Shown here: positions 12,204 to 23,523 of the stretch, one piece after another
How positions within the stretch are numbered: position 1 is the stretch's first letter
Layout of the letters: each line of letters starts with the position of its first letter
Assembly: GCA_029378245.1 (NCBI GenBank)
Contig: JARKIF010000009.1
Location: forward strand, 62,001-126,000
Length of the DNA stretch: 64,000 nt
Direction: 5' to 3'
DNA from: Roridomyces roridus
Lineage: Eukaryota > Basidiomycota > Agaricomycetes > Agaricales > Mycenaceae
The notes under the pieces: model-generated
Told to the model about the DNA's origin: nothing
What the model saw: the letters and a program-made list of their open reading frames with translations, nothing else
The model's database searches: none
Program-made: the position numbers and the translations under genes

Positions 12204-13273
12204 GGGAGCAACAGGGGAGGCAGCGAGGCCAAGGTCGGTTCTTGAGATGATTTATACCCCGCTGAGGTTGTTTACTTGGGCACACCGGGCAAGGAAGTGT
12301 ACGAGCTAGAAAACAGCTGTTACTTCGCAGCCCCGCAGCCGCAGAGCGCCCCGCAGATTGTCGAGTTCAAGTGGTGTTCCGAAAGCTGAACTTGTCAGTA
12401 TAAGTACGTATTAATTCACTGATAACGCACGGTAACCGCTTGACCTCAATCTGCGGTCTTCCGTCTGGCAGTCCCACCCGAAGAAGCCCATGCGTGGCAT
12501 GACGGTACTGATTCAGTGCCCCGGCACCAGTGGACCACTGGCACGGATACAGGGCCCAACTCGCTGAGGGTCCCACACCAGACCCGTGTGGACCTGGCCG
12601 AGACTCGGTGGGGAGTTGAGAGGTTTTGAAGAGGTTCTCAACACTTAGCTGAAGGCAAGTACTTACATGAAAGTCGGAATCAAGAGCGTGATTGTTTGGT
12701 TCCCAAATAGAGCGCCTCAGGGATCCGGCCCAGCGCAATTCCCACGGCTCAAAGATCGAGTTCCCCGTGTGCGCGGCGTTTGTGGAAAGAGCGTGACACA
12801 TGGCAGTTAGGGGCCATCGTCTCCGTCTCCGCCCTCCACCATTAATGTTGTCGCACTTGCCGCCGCCACTCGTCGCTGTTTCAGCCACCCACCCTTCCCT
12901 ACACGGTTTATTTAATTTAAATTCGACAGCCAACGGGCATTCACGCAAGAGTACCTATTGCGCAGGAAGCTAAGCATCGCCGACGGTGGCGCGCGCGCCG
13001 AGGCGCCGTGAGGCGCCACGGCCACCTGATGCTCGGGCATTCTCACCTTTTCCGGCTGTTTTCCTGTTGAAGGGTACCAATTCATTTCTACGACGCATTC
13101 CGACCAGAGGATAATGCCACATCAGGTACAAGGAAAATACAAGGGACGTCGGGTGCAGATCCGAAAAAACCGACGTCGACCGTGGCGTCGCGACAGCGAG
13201 CACTGTTTGAGCACTGTTACTTATACTCTCCGCTTCGAGGTCCCAGCTGTCTCCCCTTGCCTCACTTCCGCCC
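12204..13273. other. Intergenic region between hydrolase and membrane-protein gene
   Basis: About 1.07 kb separating divergent start codons at 12203 (minus) and 13274 (plus). A 193-residue ORF on the minus strand (12948-12367) has low-complexity, repetitive composition and no recognisable motif, so I do not call it. A short GC-rich palindromic stretch of 'ggcgcc' units lies at about 12990-13025. Confidence 0.5.
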
Positions 13274-14683
13274 ATGAGTAATACGAACTATACAATCGAT
13301 GCTGTTCGCTTTGATTTCGTCTGCGAGCAATTTTTTGGCTTGATGATTGAAACATCTGTACGTGAATTTGCCTTAATATTGAAAGTCATCCAAGGCTGAC
13401 TCATCTCCAGGCCTCATTCATTCTCTATGGTACGGGTAACCACTACACCACGGCAGCCTGATGAATCGATACACAGGATTCTACGTTCATTACTTCTTCT
13501 CCACAATACGCCCCCTTTCGCGCCGTATAACCAAGGCACAAATCCCTCTCTTGATAGCAATTTGGGTTATGCTTCTTCTCGGCACGACGCACACCATCCT
13601 CGGCTTCACACGGGACATCCTGTATTTCCGCTATATTCAAAAGTTGGTGCGGGCGTACATCCCGTGGTCAGAAGATCCGCTTTTCCGCAAATACAACATT
13701 CTGGCGATGACACAGAATATTCTCTTTGCTGCCAACAAGTGAGTTGAGTTGAATAGTACGCCTCTGAGTTTCACTGACAATACCCAGCTTGCTAACAGAC
13801 ACTTTTCTGGGGAGTTGATTCGTTGGAGCACGACCAACTGGAGCTGACAGTCATAGCTCTACCGCTGCTATCTAATCTGGAACTGTCGTGTACGGGTCAT
13901 CCTTATCCCCGGGATGCTCATGATAGCTGCCTTCGGTGAGTCTCAACTTGCAGGTTCAAATACACACCTGACTCTTGCCTCCTCTCGCCAGTACCGGGAC
14001 TTCTACAAAGCCTAGTCCTGAACTATCATTTCTCACTCCTGGAGAGTCTCTCCACCTTTCTCATGGCCACCGTGACAAACATGCTTCTCACTGGGCTCAT
14101 TGGTGAGTGCAGTTCCTCGACTCCCTGCGTAACGTTGTTGTAACGAGAAATTTGTCGACAGCGGGCCGAGTATGGTGGATGAAGCACGAGGTATCACATT
14201 ACACCGAAACCTATGATAGCGTTTTCCGAACGCGTTACGGGACGGCTATGAAAATAATGTATGGCTTGCTCAAACCTCCCCAGTCGTTGCTGACTCTTGA
14301 GTTACTCCACAGCTTAGAATCCGGCGCTCTTTACTGCGTCACTTCCATCTTGCTCACAGTGACTACACCGCTGACCACTGGGGCCGGATGGTACTTCCAC
14401 AGCATCCTCTTCGCGCTGGGATGGCAGATTGTCGTCAGTTTCCTGTCTTTTCACCCTGACTCAATGATGAACACTCCCCCAGAACATAATACCAACTGTA
14501 GCCCTTGTCCGGGGGACTCAACATTCTGAAGATGGCGAATCCTCACCGGGTGAGGAAGGCGATCACCCTCTGGTTTTCGTCAACCTAGGCCCTAGATCAG
14601 CCAATGCAAATAGCACTCAACCTTCAGACGTGTCGTCGGAGGTCATCTATATAAGGAGGAAATCAGGAGAGAGCGCCGTGTAG
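13274..14683 (+). pseudogene. Multi-spanning membrane protein family, copy 1 (probable splice-donor loss)
   Basis: Lineage-specific membrane protein with about seven hydrophobic segments; function unknown. Exon 1 (13274-13357) starts M-S-N-T-N-Y-T-I-D-A-V. Exon 2 is a 19-nt micro-exon (13411-13429), and exon 3 is 13477-13738. Later exons match the copies at 15452-16841 and 48670-50049, for example L-Y-R-C-Y-L-I-W-N, A-G-R-V-W-W-M, L-E-S-G-A-L-Y-C, and a hydrophilic tail ending S-S-E-V-I-Y-I-R-R-K-S-G-E-S-A-V. At 13810 the intron that follows L-L-T-D-T-F-L starts GG instead of GT; reading through gives Gly-Ser-stop. Copy 3 has a proper GT donor at the same place. Unless an unusual donor is used, the protein is truncated after about 125 residues. 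Confidence 0.6.
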
Positions 14684-15451
14684 GCAGTAGCAACGAAAAG
14701 AAAATGTAATGTCTGTATAATTAGAGATCACTTGAATAGAGGTTCTGGTTGAACTTTATCGATTGACAAATCTTGGGGAGGCAAACATCACAGCAACAAC
14801 GAGTAAATTATAAGGGCGTTCCAACTATTATTTGTGAGTATCAGGGTAAACCAACGCTGAAGAAATGACGATCTTTGAACTGGATGTCAGCCTGACTTGA
14901 AAACCAACGGCTTATAGACCTCGCTCACCAGACGCAGAAATAAAGACGGCAGCCGTCAGGTTGGCTGGATGGCTGAGGCTCCGGGGCACGGACGACAGCA
15001 GCGACTGGCAGCGGTGCTGCAGCGGTGCTTGTCATGGCCACTGTTACATTCATCATTCGTGAGTGAACGAGACTGACGCATCATCGGAAAGGTAAGCACA
15101 AATAATGGCCGCGAATGCGACAAGGAACTTGTGTTGCATGAACGATACGTGCGATGAGGAAACTGGAGAGAGGTCAGATTGGGAACGACCAGCGTGCTTA
15201 GTGTCCCCTTGAATATATGTTCTGTACCCTGGCACATAGCATTTAGATTTGCACCATCAATAGTCCATTATGTGTCCGCGAAGTTTCATCTATTTCTCTG
15301 CTGTCCGAAATTCGATGCGGCTCCTAATCGCTTCCATCCTTCTAGTCGACTGAATAGCCCTGGGACAGCACCGCGTACTTACATACTTATAATACAACGA
15401 TATCGATACAGATTGAACCCGATTCTTTGATACAACCAACCAGACTGAGCG
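14684..15451. other. Gap between convergent membrane-protein copies
   Basis: No gene supported. A short stretch near 14880-15010 contains 'gcaggcagcagc'-like CAG/GCC-rich sequence. The ORFs on the minus strand at 15235 are short and without family motifs. It probably holds the two 3' untranslated regions. Confidence 0.4.
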
Positions 15452-16841
15452 CTACACGCTCTCCTCCGACTTCCTCCCAATATATATCACATCGGAAGAC
15501 ACGTCGGAAGGCTGGGTGCCAAACCGGGGTCTCGGAGCTGGGGCGAACACCATCTTGTGGTCAACAACGCCTGCACCTCGGGAGGGCGAGGACGGCAATG
15601 CCTCGATATCGAGGCATTTGGACTCGGACTCGAAGCCGTCGGGTTGTTGAGCCCCGCGGACGAGAGCAACGGTTGGAATTATATTCTTTGAATGAATCAA
15701 CAGGGTGTCAGCATAGAGTATCACTGAGGGACTGACCAGAATCTGCCATCCCAAAGCAAAGGTGATACTACTGACGTACCCCGCCGCTACACTCTTGAAT
15801 GGCGAGGTTATAGTGAGGGTAAGCGAAAAAAGGCAGTAGAGGGCGCCCGACTCGAGGCTGCAGGCAATTCAGCTCAAGGGTGCCGGGAGATGAAAGCGAA
15901 CGTACATAATCCTCAAAGCAATACCATACCGCCTCTGGAAGACGCTGCTATACGTTTCGGTATAGTTCGATACCTCGCGGCTCATCCACCATATACGACC
16001 CGCTGTCATCGTGCGTTTAACGGGCTGGGATGTTAAAGAGTGCGAAAAGGCACTAACCGATGAGGCCGGTGAGGATCATATTTGTGAGAGTGGCCAGGCC
16101 GAAGGTGGCGACATCCTCTGCTAGGGAGAAATGCCACGCGAGGTCGAGGCTTTGGAGGACAGCGGGTACTGCGGAGGGACAAGGTTAAATACATGATCAT
16201 GAGTGAGGAGGAAAAGGATGAGTACTGAATGCGGCTATCATCAACATTCCAGGGAAGATGGTGACCCAGATACGACGATTCCAGATGAGATAGCACCGGT
16301 AGAGCAGGAAAGTATCCGTTAATAAACTGAAACGGACGCGGTCAGGTCAAGGTGTCGGCAGTCGCAAAAACTCGAGTCACTTGTTCACAGCAAAGAGAAT
16401 ATTCTGCCCCTGCGCCAGGGCGTTGTATTTGTCGAAAATCTGATCCACACCCGGCGAAGCTCGCACCAAGGCCTGCAAAAAGCGAAAGTACAGAATATTC
16501 CGAGTGAATCCCAGCACCGTGTGTGTCGTCGCAAAGAGGAGCATTAGCCAGATGGCTATCAGAAGTGGTAGTCGGCCGTTAAGGACGCGTCGGGAAAGCG
16601 TGCTGATGGTGGAGAGAAAGTAATGAACGTAGAATCCTGCAAGGCTGATTAGGCCGCCGCCCAGGCTTGGCGAGAAAGGGATTCAGGACTCGCCGTAGAG
16701 AACGAATGAGGCCTTGACGATTGTAAGATACCGAGACAGCATTAAAGGGAATGCACTCACGCATGTTTCGACCATGAGGCTCAGGAATTGCTCGGCAACA
16801 AACTCGAACTCCTCGGCATCGACGGTGTAATTCGCGCTCAT
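15452..16841 (-). CDS. Multi-spanning membrane protein family, copy 2 (intact)
   Basis: Starts at 16841 (M-S-A-N-Y-T-V-D-A-E-E-F-E-F-V-A-E-Q-F). The first exon is followed by a short second exon (A-S-F-V-L-Y-G) whose intron opens with GC (gcgagt), a GC-AG intron, since the partner copies have GT there. Then come T-H-T-V-L-G-F-T-R-N-I-L-Y-F-R, the continuous L-L-T-D-T-F-L-L-Y-R-C-Y-L-I-W (no intron here, unlike copies 1 and 3), A-G-R-I-W-W-M-S-R-E-V, E-S-G-A-L-Y-C, and a cytosolic-type tail ending D-V-I-Y-I-G-R-K-S-E-E-S-V. About seven membrane spans. No enzymatic motif; a receptor-like or transport role would be a guess. It is convergent with copy 1. Confidence 0.72.
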
Positions 16842-17145
16842 GGTGGAGGAGAGGAGGGGAGCTGGGTGTCTGTTCAGACCCGGCAATCTCTTAAATGCAT
16901 CCACACGTCGCCGGCATGTGGTCACAATGTCAATAGCATCCGGCATGCGACCGGTCGCTCCGGCGCTATGTCAAAGCCCTTGTACTCGATGCGGACATTT
17001 CTTTGAAGTGGTATTGTTCTCGGTACGTCAATGGTCTGCAACGGCGTCTGCAATTGTGTGAACGATATAGAATCTCGGAATTGATACGGACTCTTGAAAC
17101 TTGAAACGCTTGAATTCAACCAAGATGTCAACCGTGGTAAACCAG

Positions 17146-19436
17146 GTGATGCAAATCTATGGCAGATATACTGTGCAAAAAGTTTTTGCAACTTGGGCTC
17201 AAAATGCAACTACAACTTGGATTTTGTGCCTTCGCAACCACCACTTTCTGCCTGCAACTTCAACTTTCTGCCCTACAACTTGAACTCGAGCCACCACAAC
17301 TTCCATCCTGCTGACCCACAACTTGATTCTACCTCACCACAATTAAATCAAAATGGCAACAAACGGTAATCAATAGTCCCACCATAGAGTGATCGATTTG
17401 AATGATGCAGTGATGGGAGTCTGTTGAGTAGATCACTCCGTCGGAGGGTCAATTGGGGAACCATTGTATGTATACACAATATAGGCTGGAGATGTTTTCC
17501 GAGTCAATCAAAGTCAGGGGCCTGCTGTGACTCTGTGGATGCACATCAATATTTGATGGCTTAGTTGAAAACCGAATATGTAGACCTCATTCAAGGAGAT
17601 CTTTTGATTTACCATTCCTTGTATAAACAATGTCCCACGGTTGAAATCCTTGAGGGATATGAGACTGGGTCAAAGTTTCAACACACAACTGATGCCACCC
17701 GTGAATGAATCGGATTGGTTCACAATCATCCTCTTCATCTGAGCACTGCCTCTGAGGATACCGGGGACGCATGAAACATCAATGCTTCGATTGATCCCTG
17801 AGAAAGTGCCACGGTTCAGTTCCCTTATGCTGATGGACCTTGGTGCTTGAAACTGGAGAAGGCTATTTCACCATACAAGGACTCGGAATTGATCATTTAC
17901 ATGTTATTGAAAACAGTTCGGAATTGAACAGGCCAGAGGCTACGGAGCTGTGAGTTTATCTAAGGCTTTGGCAGAGTCTTCCCTGATCTGACACTCAAGT
18001 GAGCGGAAATCTTTGCCGAGTGATTGAGTTTGGATGGAGGGGAGCGGATAGGTAGTTCAGTGGCGACCCAAGGATTTCGGATTGGGACTGAGAGAGCTAA
18101 GAAACCTTTGAGCTCCACCCGAAGCTTGCTGCTTGCCCGCGGCCCAGATAAAATTTGGATCCTGGTTGGCCATTATGTTCGCTATAGACTTCCCATGAAT
18201 CTTAGTGAGCGGCACGAGTATACACTCGCGAGTATGAGTACTCGCAGAAGTTGGGAAAACCATACTCACACTCGCACGAGTATTGATGGCGAGTATTCGT
18301 GTATTAGTAAGCAACTTTCGCGAGTATTCGCAAGTATTCGCAAGTCGCAAGTAGTTGCACTCAATGAGTTGGAATACTCGCGAGTTGCAAATTATTTGTG
18401 AGTTATTCATGAGTATCATATATTTCAGTGACCAAACTATGTACTATCATCATCAATGACAATAACTCTCGCTGATCCTGAGGCTTCTGCTGTAGCAGGG
18501 GTCTTCCGCTTCTTGTTCCGTGTCCAACCCTCTGCAAGCTGCTTCTCAAACTCATCAACTGCTATCAAGTCCGGGTCACTGGCCCACTGGCCGACCGTCA
18601 CAGTGGAATGGGCTGATTGCTCACTCAGTTGGTTGCAGAGTTTTGTTACTGTTCCTCCTGATGAACAGGTAGTGACTGATAGGTAAATTGAATTCTGTAC
18701 AGGAATAGACATACATTACGGAGTGATTGCCACATGCCGGCATGCCGAGTGATGCCGAGTGATGCCGCTGATCAAATTGCCTATCTGGGTCTGTTCCGTG
18801 AGCTTACGGTAGCCAGGCAAATACTCGCGAGTACCAAGGTTTTTGGAAACCAATACTCGCACTCGCACGAGTAGCACAGCCACCACCCACTCGCGAGTAT
18901 GAATACTCGTACTCGCGAGTGAAATGCCGCGAGTATTCGCAGCACTTGATACTCGTGCCGCTCCCTACCCATGATGAAGAAGAGTCTTCAAGTATCTCTG
19001 CCTTCATTCCACTGGACGGCTCTTTCAGCAAAAACAGAAAATCCAGGCCAGCGCCCGGAATGGTGGCTTACGGTGATTCCATGCGCTGCAAACTTCACGG
19101 ATCGGGCCTCGTCTGTGCCGCCCCAGACACCATTCCACAGTGTCATAACCGCCTCCCGCTGCTCGGCACGCTCCCGAGCCCTCCACCGGCAGACCAGGAA
19201 CATTTCAACTTGAGCCTTGACTAGAGTTGCGGAGATACCATTGTGAAGTTGTATTCCGCGAATTTCAAGTTGTAGTTGTTCGTGCAAGAAGTTGTATCCG
19301 GTAAATTGGAAGTTGTATCTACGCAAATGCAAGTTGTATTTCAAAAGCTTGAAGTTGTCAGTCAAAGAGGGCACGAAATCCATAAGTTGTGCAAAAAAAC
19401 TTTTTGCACACTATATCGCCCATACAAATCACATCG
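17146..19436. mobile_element. Fold-back-like non-autonomous DNA element with arrayed subterminal repeats
   Basis: The ends are inverted copies. 'gatatactgtgcaaaaag' near 17165-17182 pairs with the complement of 'ctttttgcacactatatc' near 19400-19417, and similarity continues over about 200 bp. Both arms carry a 7-bp word (acaactt on the inward strand) at roughly 15-25 bp spacing. The core (18200-18420 and 18820-18960) holds a second array of palindromic 'actcgcgagt/attcg' words, partly in inverted arrangement. The interior keeps no complete transposase; short ORFs at 17587-17772 and 18437-18712 (minus) could be eroded remnants. The target duplication was not resolved, so the end coordinates are approximate. 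Confidence 0.65.
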
Positions 19437-19440
19437 GCGA

Positions 19441-20171
19441 TCACAACTCAAAGCTAAACAATGACCTCCTGTTTTCATCTCTCCTCCTCCTCCTCGGCGT
19501 ACTTAGCCTGGCTTCTGTAATGTCCGTGCCGGAGGGTAAGGACAAAGGGGCCGGAACCTGAGGTCGGAGGTCGGAGGGACGTAGACCGAGGGTGATCCGG
19601 ATGAGGTGAACGCTACTCGGAGGGAGAGCGCACCAACCACTTGACTTCCGAGAGAGGATTACTCGGAGACTAGATGGCACAGAGGAGTTGTGGAGGCAAC
19701 ACACGTTAATTAACTACTGACGTACATCACAATCGTATGTCCTATTTATACTAAGTAAGTATGACACGACCTAATGGAGTCAGAAGTATGAAAGACAATA
19801 AGCTCTATACTACAACAATAAGAGAGAAGAAGATAAAGATAATCACAATAAGGGAAACGCTCAGAAGAACTTCATTGCGTGAAAACCCTATAGGATTGTG
19901 CAATACGAACAGATCGGATGCATCAAGGTCGGAATGTCCGGATCAGTCGGAAATGATCCGAACCGGAGGAGTCGGAAGGTCCAAGGGAGAGTCGGGAGAG
20001 TTGGACATGCATGGATATAACAACGTAAGATTGTGCAATATGACGTGATCGAATGCATCTTGGATGGAAGAGGCCGGAAGGTCGGAGGGACCGGAGGGCC
20101 CAGAGGGATCGGAGAGCCCGGAGGGATCGGAGGGCCTCGGATCGAAGTCGGGATGACATGGATATAACAGC
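19441..20171. repeat. Simple 'tcggagg'-type repeats
   Basis: This stretch is rich in variants of 'tcggagg/ccggaggg' (19560-19640 and 20080-20150). It also has an internal duplication: 'gattgtgcaatacgaacagatcggatgc' near 19895 resembles the sequence near 20030. No gene is supported. It probably represents another decayed mobile sequence between two better-preserved elements. Confidence 0.4.
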
Positions 20172-20179
20172 TTCCCATT

Positions 20180-21581
20180 ATGGCGCTCCGTTTGGAAAAC
20201 AATTCATCTCCTATATATGCGGCTCATCCCACTCATGTCATAAGGATCTCACATGTGTTGAAATGCATCATATATTCCTGAGCAGTGTATCTAATATTCC
20301 CAAGCAAGCACATCAAATATCTGGTCACAAATATGTGCCGGGCGAAGGCGCATCTCATGTGAAACTTCGCCTCTAATATTTGTAAAAGGATCATGGCAAC
20401 AATGGGAGGATGCGACGAGACAAGAAGCAAGTATCAGCCGTCCGCCAGTCCATGCAAAAACAAGGCAAAGTGTTCAGTCGGTCTAAAGAAATTCGCCCAG
20501 GATTACGTGCGGTATGTACGGTCCAAGACTGATCCCCAGGGTCCCTTGAAGCCCGTCGCCGGAGAGAGCTGAACCCTACCGAAATTCAACTGCGCCGCGG
20601 CGAGCCCATTCACGCGAAGCATCGTTGGGGATCAGCCAAGTTGCGAGCGACTGGAGATCGATGCATCAACTTCCCTAGAGTGCAGCAACAAGATCTAGAG
20701 TTATAGACGAGCTGCCCTCATATCCGTGCACGATTGTTGCGCCAGCCCGTTGACGCGTCGTCCCCGCACCCATGTTGAAGTCGGCATTCCGCCTGTGGGT
20801 ACTTGGAGTGGAGGGCACAAGCTTGAGGTTCTTCTTGCTTAGGCTTGGTGGCAAGAAACCAGCTCGGGTGGTTCGCAGCAGCTCTGCTTCAATGTAGGCG
20901 AAGACTTGGCGAACACCTCGGGATGAAAGGTGCTGGGTGAAGAAGACTCGGACAGTCAGCTCTTCTGGCGTTCAAGGTAATTACAAGAGACGTCCAGGAC
21001 AGAGGTGAGACGGGCTGGAGTCCAGAAGGGAGGGACCATGGGACTCGGAGGCCCACTGCGCGTCGGTGCCCCCAAATGCTTGCTGAGGTGTCTGGATTGC
21101 TGACCAAGTACAGACTTGCCGGCGTTGTCGCGTTGACGACTGGATGCAGATAACACAAACGTGCACGCGTGCCATCCGGAGAGACTGCCAGAGCGGGTGA
21201 GGAAAAAGGGCTGCCGTGGATGGTGAAGCGTGGACCCCTGGCAACCTCGGGCCCCATTCACATTGTTGTCGAGCACGTCTGCCACCGTTCCGAATGTGTT
21301 CGCGGAGAGGTCATCGGAGAGAGAGAGAGAGAGTAGTGATGCATCAATCAATCTGATTCAATCATAATGAGGAGAGCGGCAGGGACCGGTACAATGCCGC
21401 CTGCCGCCGGCCGAGTGTCAGATATTGAAGAATCTGCCAACAATTCGTGGATGTGTTGGAAAACAGGCTTGGAATATATATCTAATATCTGAGCCGCACA
21501 CATATATGATACATGACGGAGGGTTTGAATAGAGATCTCCAGAAGAATGCGAGATGAATTGTTTTCCAAACGGAGCGCCAT
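20180..21581. mobile_element. hAT-like non-autonomous DNA transposon
   Basis: A perfect 31-bp terminal inverted repeat starts atggcgctccg at 20180-20210, with its complement at 21551-21581. It is flanked directly by 8-bp sequences ttcccatt (20172-20179) and atcccatt (21582-21589), seven of eight identical. An 8-bp duplication plus short TIRs is the hAT-superfamily pattern. The 1.4 kb interior has only short ORFs (for example 20889-21257) with no transposase motif, so it is non-autonomous. The insertion lies 35 bp beyond the stop codon of the NmrA-like gene at 21617 and leaves its coding region intact. Confidence 0.75.
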
Positions 21582-21616
21582 ATCCCATTGCTGCGTCCTA
21601 TTCACCAGCGAGTGCA

Positions 21617-22957
21617 TCACAACTGCTTCCGCCACTCGACACTCATTCCCGGCCACGGATTATTTCCATCCAACGAATCCTTCAAGAGCACCTTTGTAGT
21701 CCCATCATACCGATTCTCCCGCATCCATCGCTCCAACGTATACGTCTCCGGATGAACGCTCTTAATCCACTCCATGTCCTTGTCAATAATGTCGTCCCGC
21801 AGCACGCGCCAAAACGCCGTTGTGTTCTCCCAAATTGTGGTCGAACCGTCGCCGCGCTGGTTGTCTGTTGCGATTGGGCCGTCTACTCCGTCGTCAGTGT
21901 GCGCGCGGACCTCGTCTATAGTGAGACGTCTGTGAATCGCTGGTTTTCCGGTGACTTTGGTGAAAGTCTGCGTTCCACAATCAGCAGCAAATTCCCAGGG
22001 CTTGTACAAACAGTCTCACCGCAGCAAGATAATCCCAACTCACGCACTCGGACGTAACATTCATCTCTTTCCCGGATGCTTCCACCCGATGATCAAATGT
22101 CCAACGCGCCCACCAGCCGAGATCCTTCAATGCGATGAGCGGCAAGCGCCCGTCTTCGAAGACCGAAGCAAAGACGACCGTCCCGTCCGCTCGCACGTTC
22201 ATCGGTGTGAACATTGGAGCCTATGAATTGCAAATGTCAACCAAAGAACTCGGAGATGCACGGGACGCACGCTGAGAAGCATATCCATGTACGGCCCAGT
22301 CGTGACCTGACTCCACACAAGGCCATCGAGCGCAGACGGCTGTACACTCAACCATTCGCCAACGCGTCCCTTTCCGTCCATGTGTTCAGCTCGGTACAAA
22401 GGGTTGAAGCCCGCGCGCTCGGTGATGATAATCTTAGCCTGCGTGAGGTAGGAGAGCGAGAGAAAGCACTGCACACCTTGGACACAAACCGCAAATTACT
22501 CCACACAAAATGCATCAGACCTTCTACGCGTTTGGCAATTTCAAATATTCGCATGCCTGTGTACTGTGAATTACCGTCAGCTCTAGTCAATCAGTGCTGA
22601 AAGGCGCGGACTGCGTACAATCTCCCCCGCCTCGCCGACGGTAAATCCGTCCGTGTTGACCCACACGCCGTACGCGCCTTGAAGAGCCTTTTCCACTGTT
22701 TTGAAGTCGGTGAAGGATCCTGAAGGCGAGTTGTTAAATCAGGACAATCCTACGAGAGAACGAAGGACCAAACCTTGCACGCACTCGACGCCCCTTGCAG
22801 CCAATTCCCTAGCCCTGATGCTCCTCACATCCCGTGTGAGTGCACGCAGAGTGTACGGCGACTCTGAAAGAAGTGGGGCCGGGGCGAGGAGAGCATCAAT
22901 GACGGCGAGTCCCTGCGCGCCCGTCGCCCCGATGACGAGGATTATTTTCCTGATCAT
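21617..22957 (-). CDS. NmrA-like NAD(P)-binding protein, copy 1
   Basis: Rossmann-fold protein of the NmrA/HSCARG group (atypical short-chain reductases, often redox sensors or transcription co-regulators). It begins M-I-R-K-I-I-L-V-I-G-A-T-G-A-Q-G, the dinucleotide-binding G-x-x-G-x-x-G loop. Next come G-A-Y-G-V-W-V-N-T-D, G-M-R-I-F-E-I-A-K, P-Y-M-D-M-L-L-S and D-L-G-W-W-A-R-W-T-F-D-H. The C-terminus has V-H-P-E-T-Y-T-L-E-R-W-M-R-E-N and ends W-R-K-Q-L. Six exons or so, with introns of about 50 bp; all joins keep frame. It is divergent from copy 2 at 23524 with 566 bp between the starts. The Rossmann loop is intact but no catalytic Tyr-x-x-x-Lys is evident, as usual for NmrA proteins. Confidence 0.82.
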
Positions 22958-23523
22958 CTTGGGAAAACGACTGTGCTGCTATGGCCCTGGTCGTATAAAT
23001 GCATATCCCGCTGGCAACCATCTCTTCCCATCGTAAGCAGTCGGGCTCAACTTCGGGCTTGTACAGTTGTACTCGGATACTCCGAGGGCTGTGATCGATG
23101 TTATCGATTTATCTCGAATAATGTCGAATCGAACTCGGTTTTTGACTCGCAGGCAAACATCCCTGGGACTGTTCAAGAGGAAGGCGGCTGTAGCTCGTGG
23201 GACGCGTGGGCCTGTATACCGCGAACAGTTATTCTGTTGAACGATTGAGAGAGGGGATCGAATAACAAACCGTCCGGTTCGGGCTCAGTAAACGCCGAAG
23301 CAAGGAGCGATTTACTTGCTAATTCATGTCTCGGGGTACCCTCGGGCCTCGGGCAGAAGAGAAGTCGCTTCAAGTTTCCTGATCATGCCCTACATGTTGG
23401 ATAAGTTATCAGTTTCGGAACACCGTCGTAATCAAAGTCCAGGAACAAACCAACTCACAGTCACTAGATATAAAACGAGTACGTCCACCCTACTCTGTCC
23501 AATTGAAACCCACCAGCTCACCC
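22958..23523. promoter_or_regulatory. Divergent promoter region of two NmrA-like genes
   Basis: 566 bp between divergent start codons. A TATA-type word (tataaaa) lies at 23469-23475, 49 bp before the plus-strand start. At 23399-23410 there is 'ggataagttatc', two GATAA words on opposite strands sharing their centre, about 115 bp upstream of the plus-strand gene. GATA words are binding sites of nitrogen-regulatory zinc-finger factors in fungi; whether this site is used is unknown. Confidence 0.4.

Noticed and set aside
12367..12948. 193-aa ORF on the minus strand
   Set aside because: Promoter-side location between two divergent genes, no motif, composition typical of chance ORFs in GC-rich fungal DNA.
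18210..18420. CRISPR-like array
   Set aside because: The short repeats are degenerate palindromic words without uniform repeat/spacer lengths, in a eukaryotic genome.
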